Below, piece by piece: positions 5,936-11,936 of a stretch of DNA of 12,066 bases. Under the pieces are notes generated by a model. That model had not been told where the DNA came from. It searched no databases and saw only the letters and a program-made list of their open reading frames with translations. Position numbers and translations under genes: made by a program. The stretch is from Puniceicoccales bacterium (lineage in GTDB: Bacteria > Verrucomicrobiota > Verrucomicrobiae > Opitutales > LL51): NCBI GenBank assembly GCA_031259625.1, contig JAIRLG010000067.1, forward strand, positions 1 through 12,066, read 5' to 3'. Positions within the stretch are counted from its first letter, which is position 1. Every line of letters starts with the position of its first letter.

Positions 5936-7229
5936 AGAAGAGGGTGATGTCGACGGGCACTCCGGCGGGACTTTCCGGCTCCGCCTCCGGAAGACTGGTC
6001 TGTACGTAGTGGACTCTCTTCAGAAAATCTTTCGGCTTGTCCGCGATGGAGAGGGCGAATTGCCTCAGCGCATTTTTGTTGATGCAGACCTGGGGCTCTG
6101 GGTATTTGACCGGGATGAACTGCAGATCCCGTCCCCGCCTATGCTGGTCCAGCATTTCCGCCAGCCGAATGCCGGTCTGCGAGTGGTCCGGAGCAACGGC
6201 GATCAGCGCGCCCTCCTCCACCACGGCCAGCGCCTCGGTGATGGCCGGCACCTGGGCCTTCCGGAACATTTTCCCCAAAGCCTTGGCATTTTTCACGAAC
6301 AGCGAAGCGGAGGGGATCCAAATGGCATCGCACTTGATGGGGAAATGCCCCTCGCCGAGCAGCCTCGCCGCATTCCACAGCGCATCCTCGTTAGGGATGC
6401 GGTAGCCGAATACCTGGAATTGAAACTCCGCCGCCAGGCCTTCCAGCTGCTTTAAACTCTCCACCGAACCCAAGTCCTGGGGATTGATCCAGACGCAGAG
6501 GCGCTCGAAGGGGAAGAGCGTCCTCACGTATTCCAGCTGCACCCGAACGTCGCTCACGACCCGAATGCCGGAGGTATTCCCCCCGGTGATGTTCAGCATC
6601 GAGGCGGTGAAGCCGCTCGCATTTTCCCGGGTCTGCCGCAGGCCCACGACGAGGCCGGATTCCTCCGGAAAGCTCACCGCGTTGAACAGCAGGGGCACCT
6701 CATTGCGCAGGTGCCGCTTCAGGATGAGCGCCAGCTGACTGCCGAAGGCGTAGACGTACTGGTACTGCTTCGCGTCGAACTGATGGTCCAGGATCTGAAA
6801 GACCTCCTTTAAACTCTGGTGGACGTCGAAGACGTCGTAGCTGACCCTGTAACCCAGCTCCCGAAGCTTTTGGTAGAAGGAGCGTTCCGCATCCGTCTCG
6901 CCGCGCCACAGAAAAACCGCGATCCGCAGGGCCCGGGAGAAGGGCTCGGCCGTCGGAGCATCCGGAGCGGAGGCCGCTGAAGAGGATGAAGCCTCGGCCA
7001 TTGCGAGGGATTTTTCCAGAGCTGCGGCTCCTGACGGGAGCGGCGCGCTTCCCGACTGGAGAGGCACGCTTCCCAATGGGGCCGGAGGAAGCGCAAAACT
7101 CCCCTTTATTAAAGCCGTTTCCCCGTCGACTATCTGGACGTAGACGAAGGACAGCAGGGCGATGAAAAACCAGCACACGAGTCTCTTCTCTAGACGTCCT
7201 CCCTCCTCCTTCCACACTCTCCTCATCAT
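5919..7229 (-). CDS. ABC-type substrate-binding protein (ABC_sub_bind/TrpX-like), orphan
   Basis: The probable role is periplasmic ligand capture for an ABC importer, but no permease or ATPase gene is adjacent and the ligand is unknown. In the 436-residue frame, basic residues precede a hydrophobic segment LVCWFFIALLSFVYVQIV (17-34), a signal peptide or anchor. Residues 40-98 are a Pro/Ser/Ala-rich linker with three tandem seven-residue units (51-71, of the type xxGSxPL; DNA 7017-7079). From about 101 the periplasmic-binding fold begins (RIAVFLWRG), with LGYRVSYDVFD, YAFGSQLALILK and the family-typical LLFNAVSFPEESGLV (192-206). The start is uncertain: the ATG at 7229 has no upstream Shine-Dalgarno sequence, while a purine-rich AAGGAGGAGGGAGG lies inside the first codons. 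A small hairpin (CCATC/GATGG, 7231-7243) sits immediately before this ATG. The gene follows the exonuclease gene after 89 bases. Confidence 0.7.
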   Translation of the reverse strand: MMRRVWKEEGGRLEKRLVCWFFIALLSFVYVQIVDGETALIKGSFALPPAPLGSVPLQSGSAPLPSGAAALEKSLAMAEASSSSAASAPDAPTAEPFSRALRIAVFLWRGETDAERSFYQKLRELGYRVSYDVFDVHQSLKEVFQILDHQFDAKQYQYVYAFGSQLALILKRHLRNEVPLLFNAVSFPEESGLVVGLRQTRENASGFTASMLNITGGNTSGIRVVSDVRVQLEYVRTLFPFERLCVWINPQDLGSVESLKQLEGLAAEFQFQVFGYRIPNEDALWNAARLLGEGHFPIKCDAIWIPSASLFVKNAKALGKMFRKAQVPAITEALAVVEEGALIAVAPDHSQTGIRLAEMLDQHRRGRDLQFIPVKYPEPQVCINKNALRQFALSIADKPKDFLKRVHYVQTSLPEAEPESPAGVPVDITLFSEQNG

Positions 7230-7318
7230 CCCATCGAGGATGGAAGAGCCGCGTCCCTGCGGAGTCGATTATCCCATCCAAACCGATGGCCCCTAGGCTA
7301 GCCCTAAAAATCTCCCCG

Positions 7319-8101
7319 TCAAGACCAGTTTAGCTCGATACCGACGGGGGCGTGGTCGGAGCCCAAAATATCTTCGAGGATAAAGGCATCCCGCAGGGCC
7401 GGACACAGGTTCCGGCTGATCAGGACGTAGTCGATGCGCCAACCGATGCGGCGGGCCCGGGCGGCCGTGCGGAGCGACCACCAGCTGTAGGCCCCCCGTT
7501 TCTCCGGATGGAGATGGCGGAAGCTATCCACAAAGCCCGTCTGCAGGATGCGGGAAAATCCCTCCCGCTCCGGATCCGTGAAGCCGGCATTTCCGCGATT
7601 CTGCTCCGGCCTGGCCAGGTCGATCTCCTGGTGGGCCACGTTGAAATCCCCGCAAGCGATGGTGGGCTTTTGCGCGGCCAAATCCTTCAAAAGTGCGGCA
7701 CAGCCGGGATCCCAGAGGCTCCGGCGGAAATCCAGCCGCCGCAGCCCCTCGCCGGAATTCGGCACGTAGAGCGTCACGACGTAGAAATTCCCATAGTCCT
7801 GAACCAGTCCCCGTCCCTCGTCATCGCCACCGCAGCGGGCGAGGGCTTCCGGGACGAAAACCCTTTCCGGCTCCCTTTGGGAAAAGATCGCCACCCCGGC
7901 GTAGCCCCGGCGCTCGGCCGAGTGGAAGTGGCGAACGGGATAGGGCAAATCCAGCGCGGGCAGAAGGGCTTGCATGACCTCATGGGAGGCCTTCGTCTCC
8001 TGCAGGCAGAGGATGTCGGCCTTCCAGGAGGATAGATGTTCCAAAAACCCCTTCTTCAGGACGGAGCGCAGGCCGTTGACATTCCAGGAGATGAGGCGCA
8101 C
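7319..8101 (-). CDS. exodeoxyribonuclease III (ExoA/Xth family)
   Basis: This is an Mg-dependent AP endonuclease and 3'-5' exonuclease for base-excision repair. The start is the GTG at 8101-8099, because AAGGAG lies 8 bases upstream and the family N-terminus follows at once (RLISWNVNGLR); the longer upstream frame overlaps prfB. The product is 260 residues, normal for the family. Catalytic and metal residues are in place: Asn7 in WNVNG, Glu35 in LQETK, Tyr112 in LYVPN, Asp152 and Asn154 in GDFNVAHQEIDL, Asp224 in WRIDYV, and Asp249 and His250 in SDHAPVGIELNW. The form of the GDFNVAHQEIDL segment is closer to Bacillus-type ExoA than to E. coli XthA. It lies 13 bases behind prfB in the same direction, so it is probably co-transcribed. 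Confidence 0.95.
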   Translation of the reverse strand: MRLISWNVNGLRSVLKKGFLEHLSSWKADILCLQETKASHEVMQALLPALDLPYPVRHFHSAERRGYAGVAIFSQREPERVFVPEALARCGGDDEGRGLVQDYGNFYVVTLYVPNSGEGLRRLDFRRSLWDPGCAALLKDLAAQKPTIACGDFNVAHQEIDLARPEQNRGNAGFTDPEREGFSRILQTGFVDSFRHLHPEKRGAYSWWSLRTAARARRIGWRIDYVLISRNLCPALRDAFILEDILGSDHAPVGIELNWS

Positions 8102-8114
8102 AGGGTCTTCTCCT

Positions 8115-9242
8115 TCATTGGCGGGCCCGGGGCCGGCCGGCCCGGAGCCAGGCGGCGATGAAGCCATCCAGGTTGCCATCCAGTACCCCCGCGACGTCGC
8201 TCGTCTCGACGCCGGTGCGCAGGTCCTTGACCATCTGGTAGGGCTGCAGGACATAGCTCCGGATCTGGTAACCCCAGCCCATCTCCCCCTTCTCGCCGTA
8301 GAATTTCTCCATGGCGCTGCGCTTCTCGTCCTCCAGACGCTCGTAGAGGCGGGAGCGCAGGGTTTTCATGGCGGAGGCCTTGTTCTTGTACTGGGAACGC
8401 TCGTTCTGGCAGGTCGCCACGAGGCCGGTCGGCAGATGGGTGATGCGGATGGCCGATTCCGTCCGGTTGACGTGCTGGCCGCCCTTGCCGCTGGAGCGAT
8501 AGGTGTCGATGCGGATTTCCTCCTCGCGGATCTCCAGCTCGGCTTCGTCCTCGATCTCCGCGATGACATCGACCGAGCAGAACGAAGTGTGGCGGCGCCG
8601 GTTCGCGTCGAAAGGGCTGATGCGCACGAGGCGATGGACGCCGCGCTCGGCCTTGGTGTAGCCGTAGGCATAGGGGCCGGTGATCCTCAGGCTCACGCGG
8701 CTGAGGCCCGCTTCTTCTCCTTCCTGAATGTCCTGGATCTCCAGCCCGAAGCCGCGCCGTTCTCCCCAGCGCTGGTACATCCGCAGCAGCATCTCCGCCC
8801 AGTCGCAGGACTCCGTTCCGCCGGCACCGGCGTGGATCGTCAGCAGGGCGGGGCGGCGGTCGTGGGGCTGGTTCAGAAAAGAGCTGAGCTCCAGGGCATC
8901 CATCTCGGCGGAATGGCGCAGGAGCTCTTCCCGCAATTCCTCCACGTGCTTTTCCGTCTCCGCCGTGTCGGCCTCCGCCTCCAGCAGTTCGGCCAGCAGC
9001 TGCAGCTCCTCGAATTTTTTTTCCAGCGAGAGGAATTCGGCGATGGCCGAGCGCCACGACTGCAGGGCGGCGATGAGTTCCTGGGCCGCTGCGGGCGCAG
9101 TCCAAAAGGCGGGCGCGGCCATTTTTTCCTCCGCCTCCGCGATTTTTTTCCGCTGCTCCTCGACCTGGAGAAATCCCCTGAGGGCCTGCAGCCGCGAGCG
9201 CAGACGCCCGATCTCCTCGCGTAATTCCATGGGCAAGGGCAT
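8115..9242 (-). CDS. prfB: peptide chain release factor 2 (RF2), single-frame
   Basis: RF2 recognises UAA and UGA stop codons and triggers peptide release on the ribosome. The 375-residue product has the expected length. It carries the SPF anticodon-like tripeptide (209-211, in [15 protein letters not shown]) and GGQ (254-256, in [16 protein letters not shown]), the peptidyl-transferase contact. The start at 9242 has GGAGG 8 bases upstream. The N-terminal LRGFLQVE (21-28) aligns with the E. coli programmed-frameshift segment, but here it reads CTC AGG GGA TTT CTC CAG with no in-frame TGA, so the gene is translated without the +1 frameshift. It is followed after 13 bases by the exonuclease III gene. 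Confidence 0.97.
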   Translation of the reverse strand: MPLPMELREEIGRLRSRLQALRGFLQVEEQRKKIAEAEEKMAAPAFWTAPAAAQELIAALQSWRSAIAEFLSLEKKFEELQLLAELLEAEADTAETEKHVEELREELLRHSAEMDALELSSFLNQPHDRRPALLTIHAGAGGTESCDWAEMLLRMYQRWGERRGFGLEIQDIQEGEEAGLSRVSLRITGPYAYGYTKAERGVHRLVRISPFDANRRRHTSFCSVDVIAEIEDEAELEIREEEIRIDTYRSSGKGGQHVNRTESAIRITHLPTGLVATCQNERSQYKNKASAMKTLRSRLYERLEDEKRSAMEKFYGEKGEMGWGYQIRSYVLQPYQMVKDLRTGVETSDVAGVLDGNLDGFIAAWLRAGRPRARQ

Positions 9243-9746
9243 GCAGAAATCCTCCCCTCACCCTAGGGGGCTCCCCCACCGAGGCAAATCTTTTTTCTAA
9301 GAGGGCTATTGGGCTCAATGGAGGAATCTAGGAGGGGAGTGGGAGGAATTAGGAGAGGACGGATGGGTTCTGGGAAAACAGGGATGCCTTCCGATTTTCG
9401 TCATCCCGTTCCTCGGCCTTCGGCAAAAGCGCGGGTTTGGCGGAGGGTTCCGGTGTGGCGCCGGCTCGGTCGAGGGGGTGTTTTTCTGCTGGGAGGTATT
9501 CCTCTGTTGGAGGGCTCCGGTGGGGGCCGGCTTTGCCCGGAGGGGGAAAAGGTTTCCAGCCTTTTCCCCTCCGGGCGGCCCGCTCTGCGGGCCCGATGCC
9601 TTCGGCATCGAAAGCCGGCCCCCAAAAAAAGATAAGGGGTTCTTCGCCGAAAGGGGAGGGATTAAGAAGAATTCCCGGGAAAGGGAACCCTTTGGATTTT
9701 TAGGGAAGAGACCGCAGCTGGGCTACAAAAACAGGGCCCTCTCCGG
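9243..9746. other. 504-base gap upstream of prfB without a supported gene
   Basis: The gap should contain the leftward prfB promoter, which I cannot place with confidence. Next to prfB lies its Shine-Dalgarno sequence (GGAGG). It also holds a purine-rich direct repeat (GGAGGAATCTAGGAGGGGA at 9320 and GGAGGAATTAGGAGAGGA at 9342). Cloverleaf element 3 occupies 9521-9624, and a short palindrome AAAGGG/CCCTTT lies at 9680-9693. Frames in this gap are short and overlap these palindromes, and none looks like a protein family. Confidence 0.55.
9521..9624. repeat. cloverleaf intergenic element 3 (complete four-way junction)
   Basis: The outer stem pairs TGGGGGCCGGCTTT (9521-9534) with AAAGCCGGCCCCCA (9611-9624), 14 bp perfect. 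The first hairpin is 9535-9552 with 9560-9576 (17 bp with one bulged G, seven-base loop). The second is GGCCCGC 9577-9583 with GCGGGCC 9587-9593 (loop TCT). The third is CGATGCC 9594-9600 with GGCATCG 9604-9610 (loop TTC). Every hairpin abuts the next and no junction base is left unpaired. An A run follows at 9624-9630, giving a T run on the leftward strand ahead of the element rather than behind it. It therefore does not look like a terminator for the leftward gene that ends at 9747. Confidence 0.92.
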
Positions 9747-10523
9747 TCATTGCAGATCCCGAACGGCTTCGGCTTGGACGCGTTTGGTTGTTTCGAAGAA
9801 TTGTTCTCGATCCGCCTCATCGGGGAGATAGGGAATGAGCGGCTGATTGAAGTTCCACTTTATGAACCGAAGTTGTTTTTCACGCATTTCCCCCTCAATC
9901 AAGTGAGCCAAGGGGCCGCGCTTAGGGTTCAGCCAATAGGCGGCGACATCTTTAAGATCATCCGGTATGCTGGCTGTATACTCTTGGATACTAGACTGTT
10001 CGCTTTGTCCTTCTTGTATCTCACATTCCGCAAGATGAATGCGCTGATTTTCATCGTAAATGGCTTGGATAAAAGCCGTCTCCTCCTGGAGAAAATCCTG
10101 GAACTCTTCCCGCAAGCCAGTATCCTCCGTTTCAGCCAAATTTTTTATCTTCTCCAAACGACCCAGTAAAACAGGGCCACGTCCCATCCACCATTGGTTT
10201 TTACTATCCACGGGCGTTCCCGGCGACACTTTCAGCGGGAAGCTAAGTCCTGCAGGGCCTGTGGTACATTCTTTAAAAAATGGATAGAGTTTTTCCATTT
10301 CCGTTTCGAAGAAATTCCAAGGGTCTTTGGCTTCCACTTTCGCCAAATGGACGATCTCTTGGTGAATGGCTCTCACTTGTTCCCCCAGTTCTCCCGGAAG
10401 CGTGGTGCCATAGGCCGCGAAGCCCTCCTGTAGCTCCGCCCAAGACATCGCCTCTAATTGATAAGCAGAGGATGAAAGCCTCAAAATCGCCGATACAACT
10501 ACTACGTTTTGTCTAATGTTCAT
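9747..10523 (-). CDS. unknown predicted exported protein
   Basis: I do not recognise a family. The start is the ATG at 10523-10521, preceded by AAGGAAG four bases upstream, rather than the ATG five codons earlier, which overlaps this site. The 258-residue product opens with MNIRQNVVVVSAILRLSSSA, a short basic and hydrophobic stretch resembling a signal peptide, with a possible cleavage near residue 25. The rest is polar, rich in Glu and Gln, and predicted mostly helical, with only two Cys (ECTTG and AECEI) and aromatic patches such as KNQWWMGRGP. No catalytic motif is evident. Base composition is visibly less GC-rich than in prfB or murA, as in the genes to its right. It could be a lineage-specific envelope or secreted protein. 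Confidence 0.7.
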   Translation of the reverse strand: MNIRQNVVVVSAILRLSSSAYQLEAMSWAELQEGFAAYGTTLPGELGEQVRAIHQEIVHLAKVEAKDPWNFFETEMEKLYPFFKECTTGPAGLSFPLKVSPGTPVDSKNQWWMGRGPVLLGRLEKIKNLAETEDTGLREEFQDFLQEETAFIQAIYDENQRIHLAECEIQEGQSEQSSIQEYTASIPDDLKDVAAYWLNPKRGPLAHLIEGEMREKQLRFIKWNFNQPLIPYLPDEADREQFFETTKRVQAEAVRDLQ

Positions 10524-10526
10524 AAT

Positions 10527-10544
10527 CTTCCTTTCCAAGGAAAG
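10527..10544 (-). promoter_or_regulatory. hairpin overlapping the ribosome binding site of the gene starting at 10523
   Basis: On the leftward strand CCTTTCC and GGAAAGG form a 7-bp inverted repeat with a two-base spacer. Its 3' arm runs into the AAGGAAG ribosome binding site just before the ATG. If formed in RNA (with at least one pair opened for a real loop), it would hide the start site, so it might control translation. Confidence 0.4.
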
Positions 10545-10620
10545 GCAGAGTTTAAATTCTGGAAATTAAAAGATTTGAATGGGCCTAGTACGCTGATGGG
10601 ACAGCGATTTAACGGAACAC

Positions 10621-10658
10621 AAAAATACAACAAGAAGCTCCGCGAGGGAGCTTCTTGT
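10621..10658 (-). terminator. intrinsic terminator downstream of the leftward gene ending at 10740
   Basis: ACAAGAAGCTCC (10630-10641) and GGAGCTTCTTGT (10647-10658) form a perfect 12-bp stem with a five-base loop GCGAG. On the leftward strand this is followed by a TGTATTTTTG stretch, the T tract of a rho-independent terminator; on the rightward strand the following bases are A-rich. It therefore ends leftward transcription from the right-hand cluster, 82 bases past the stop at 10740. Confidence 0.85.
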
Positions 10659-10739
10659 GCAAAACAGTGTAAGGCTTCAAATAGACCTGGAATAAGGGAA
10701 TCCGAAAGAATTTACAGCTCTTCGCTTAAGGGAGGTTCG

Positions 10740-11123
10740 CTATTCTGCGTTATTATTGTGTGGGTCGACATATCGAGTTCTTTGCATTGTGTTGATGATG
10801 CCTGCTCGTTCTTCTTCAGAAAGATACTTAACATCACCATGCGCAGTCAGTCGGTCTCGGTCTCGTAGTCGCTCTAGTATCTCTTGTAGCGATCCATTGT
10901 CCATCTCTTGGACATAGCATACGATTTCTTTTCCATCAGGGAAACGGGGGTCGTCTTTATCTTGGATTCTCTCCAAAACCCATGTTTTTATAAAAATCGG
11001 TATGCCATGCTTATATTTAATCGTCAAGGATAATACTCTCCCTGTTTCTTCCCCAATGCCCCATAGAGAAGAGCACGAAATGCAGCACATCCAAACACCT
11101 TTCAACCAATATTTCCTATCCAT
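10740..11123 (-). CDS. unknown small exported protein sharing its leader with the next gene
   Basis: I do not recognise a family. The product is 127 residues, starting MDRKYWLKGV. The first 22 or so residues form a signal peptide (basic start, then VWMCCISCSSLWG), with a Cys-rich hydrophobic core in which lipoprotein-type processing is not clear. The leader is nearly the same as that of the gene at 11252-11803, while the rest is different. The mature part holds SLTIKYKHGIPIFIKTWVLERI (32-53), then an acidic/basic region with RFPDGKEIVCYVQEMDNGS and LQEILERLRDRDR. Upstream DNA, including a TTGACA box, is duplicated from the neighbouring gene. No Shine-Dalgarno sequence is visible. A strong terminator follows. 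Confidence 0.65.
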   Translation of the reverse strand: MDRKYWLKGVWMCCISCSSLWGIGEETGRVLSLTIKYKHGIPIFIKTWVLERIQDKDDPRFPDGKEIVCYVQEMDNGSLQEILERLRDRDRLTAHGDVKYLSEEERAGIINTMQRTRYVDPHNNNAE

Positions 11124-11133
11124 AGAAAGTAGT

Positions 11134-11161
11134 ACCCTAAATGGGGTAAAAATATTGTCAA
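11134..11161 (-). promoter_or_regulatory. candidate promoter for the 11123 gene
   Basis: On the leftward strand TTGACA (11161-11156) is followed 16 bases later by TAGGGT (11139-11134). The same pair is kept in the other copy. A transcript starting seven bases or so after this -10 would have only a few bases of leader before the ATG, which fits the missing Shine-Dalgarno sequence. The -10 match is weak. Confidence 0.35.
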
Positions 11162-11166
11162 AGAGA

Positions 11167-11183
11167 AAAGGAAATAATCCTTT
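11167..11183 (-). terminator. hairpin between tandem genes, copy 1
   Basis: AAAGGA (11167-11172) pairs with TCCTTT (11178-11183) around a five-base loop, and the leftward strand continues into a pyrimidine-rich TTCTCTTTG. It sits between the stop of the 11252 gene and the promoter of the next gene, where a weak terminator would be expected. The copy at 11850-11868 keeps the pairing with one additional G-C pair. Confidence 0.4.
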
Positions 11184-11251
11184 CTTTCGTGTGTTTCACT
11201 GAAATAAAGAGGGATCCTTGACGATGGTCAGCTTTCCTCCCCTTGGGCCGT

Positions 11252-11803
11252 TTATTCAGTATCCTCGGGAGGAATGAAAAGAACACATTCCGCTTCTCGT
11301 TCTCCTTCTCTTCGCAACCGGGCAATGCGCTCGATGCGCTGTTCGTCTAATCCTCGAGTGATATCCAGGAGCGCCTGATAGGCTTCCCGAGTAGAGGCCT
11401 GAGCCTGACTCCAATTAGTTCCCTCCTGTATCTCATTCTTGACTGCTTGCGCAAGCTCTATAAGGGCATCTATTTCTATCAGGGAATCCTGAATGGCAGT
11501 TTTTATCTTGCTAAAATCCTCTAAAAGAAGATCACATTGCCATTCCTTTTGAGAAAAGACCAATTCTGGAACGTCCGTTGTCTCGCATTCATGAGATGCC
11601 ACCTGAAGCGCATATTCTACTCTGCTCCAAAGAGAAACTTCCCATAGATCGAGGGTGTAACGCGTTGCGCTCTTCAGTAAGGTCACAGCATCCTGATGCT
11701 CCAGGTCTGCGCTTTCTCCATTCTCCGCACCTGGTCCTCCCCAAAGCGATAGACTCGAAACGCAGAATATCAAAACGCCTTTCAACCAATATTTCCTATC
11801 CAT
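11252..11803 (-). CDS. unknown exported helical protein, member of a tandem duplicated family
   Basis: I do not recognise a family. The start at the ATG 11803-11801 (MDRKYWLKGV) was chosen because the same codons begin the next gene; the longer frame reaching 12019 runs through the duplicated neighbour out of frame. The product is 183 residues with a signal peptide in 1-22 (VLIFCVSSLSLWG) followed by a short Gly/Glu linker. A largely helical, possibly coiled-coil body follows (about 36-175), with two Trp in LDLWEVSLW (51-59), Cys at 73 and 90, and a charged end GLDEQRIERIARLRREGEREAEC. The tail IPPEDTE is repeated in the partial copy at the right edge. It has the same upstream box (TTGACA, 11841-11836) as the 11123 gene and no clear Shine-Dalgarno sequence. 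Confidence 0.7.
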   Translation of the reverse strand: MDRKYWLKGVLIFCVSSLSLWGGPGAENGESADLEHQDAVTLLKSATRYTLDLWEVSLWSRVEYALQVASHECETTDVPELVFSQKEWQCDLLLEDFSKIKTAIQDSLIEIDALIELAQAVKNEIQEGTNWSQAQASTREAYQALLDITRGLDEQRIERIARLRREGEREAECVLFIPPEDTE

Positions 11804-11813
11804 AGAAAGTAGT

Positions 11814-11841
11814 ACCCTAAATGGGGTAAAAATGCTGTCAA
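11814..11841 (-). promoter_or_regulatory. candidate promoter for the 11803 gene
   Basis: TTGACA (11841-11836) and TAGGGT (11819-11814) with a 16-base spacer on the leftward strand match the arrangement in front of the 11123 gene. The same caution applies: the -10 match is weak and the leader would be very short. Confidence 0.35.
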
Positions 11842-11849
11842 GAGAAAGG

Positions 11850-11868
11850 AAAGGGAAGTAATCCCTTT
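11850..11868 (-). terminator. hairpin between tandem genes, copy 2
   Basis: AAAGGGA (11850-11856) pairs with TCCCTTT (11862-11868) around a five-base loop, one G-C pair longer than copy 1. It lies between the stop of the partial gene at the right edge and the promoter of the 11803 gene. Outer GAAAG/CTTTC bases can extend the stem past one bulge. Confidence 0.4.
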
Positions 11869-11936
11869 CTTTCGTGTGTTTCGCTGAAATAAAGAGGGAT
11901 CCTTGACGATGGTCAGCTTTCCTCCCCTTAGGCCGT

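Larger units (their letters stand above)
11101..11381. repeat. direct repeat copy 1 (gene start, promoter region and 3' end of the upstream gene)
   Basis: This segment matches 11781-12066 with about 95 per cent identity by eye, offset by 680 bases at its left end and 685 at its right end, the difference being an insertion of five bases in total around the hairpin. It covers the first codons and promoter region of the 11123 gene, the intergenic DNA and the last 43 codons of the 11803 gene. The second copy continues past the window edge. Confidence 0.93.

Noticed and set aside
9680..9693. AAAGGG/CCCTTT palindrome followed by GGATTTTT as a terminator
   Set aside because: Only two bases between arms, the T run is on the rightward side where no gene precedes it, and on the leftward strand no T tract follows.
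9725..9746. AGGGCCCT followed by GTTTTTG on the leftward strand as terminator of the 9747 gene
   Set aside because: The palindrome has no room for a loop, so a stable hairpin is unlikely.
10509..10868. Rightward 119-codon frame over the terminator region
   Set aside because: It crosses a strong terminator and the 3' end of a leftward gene and shows no protein-like features.
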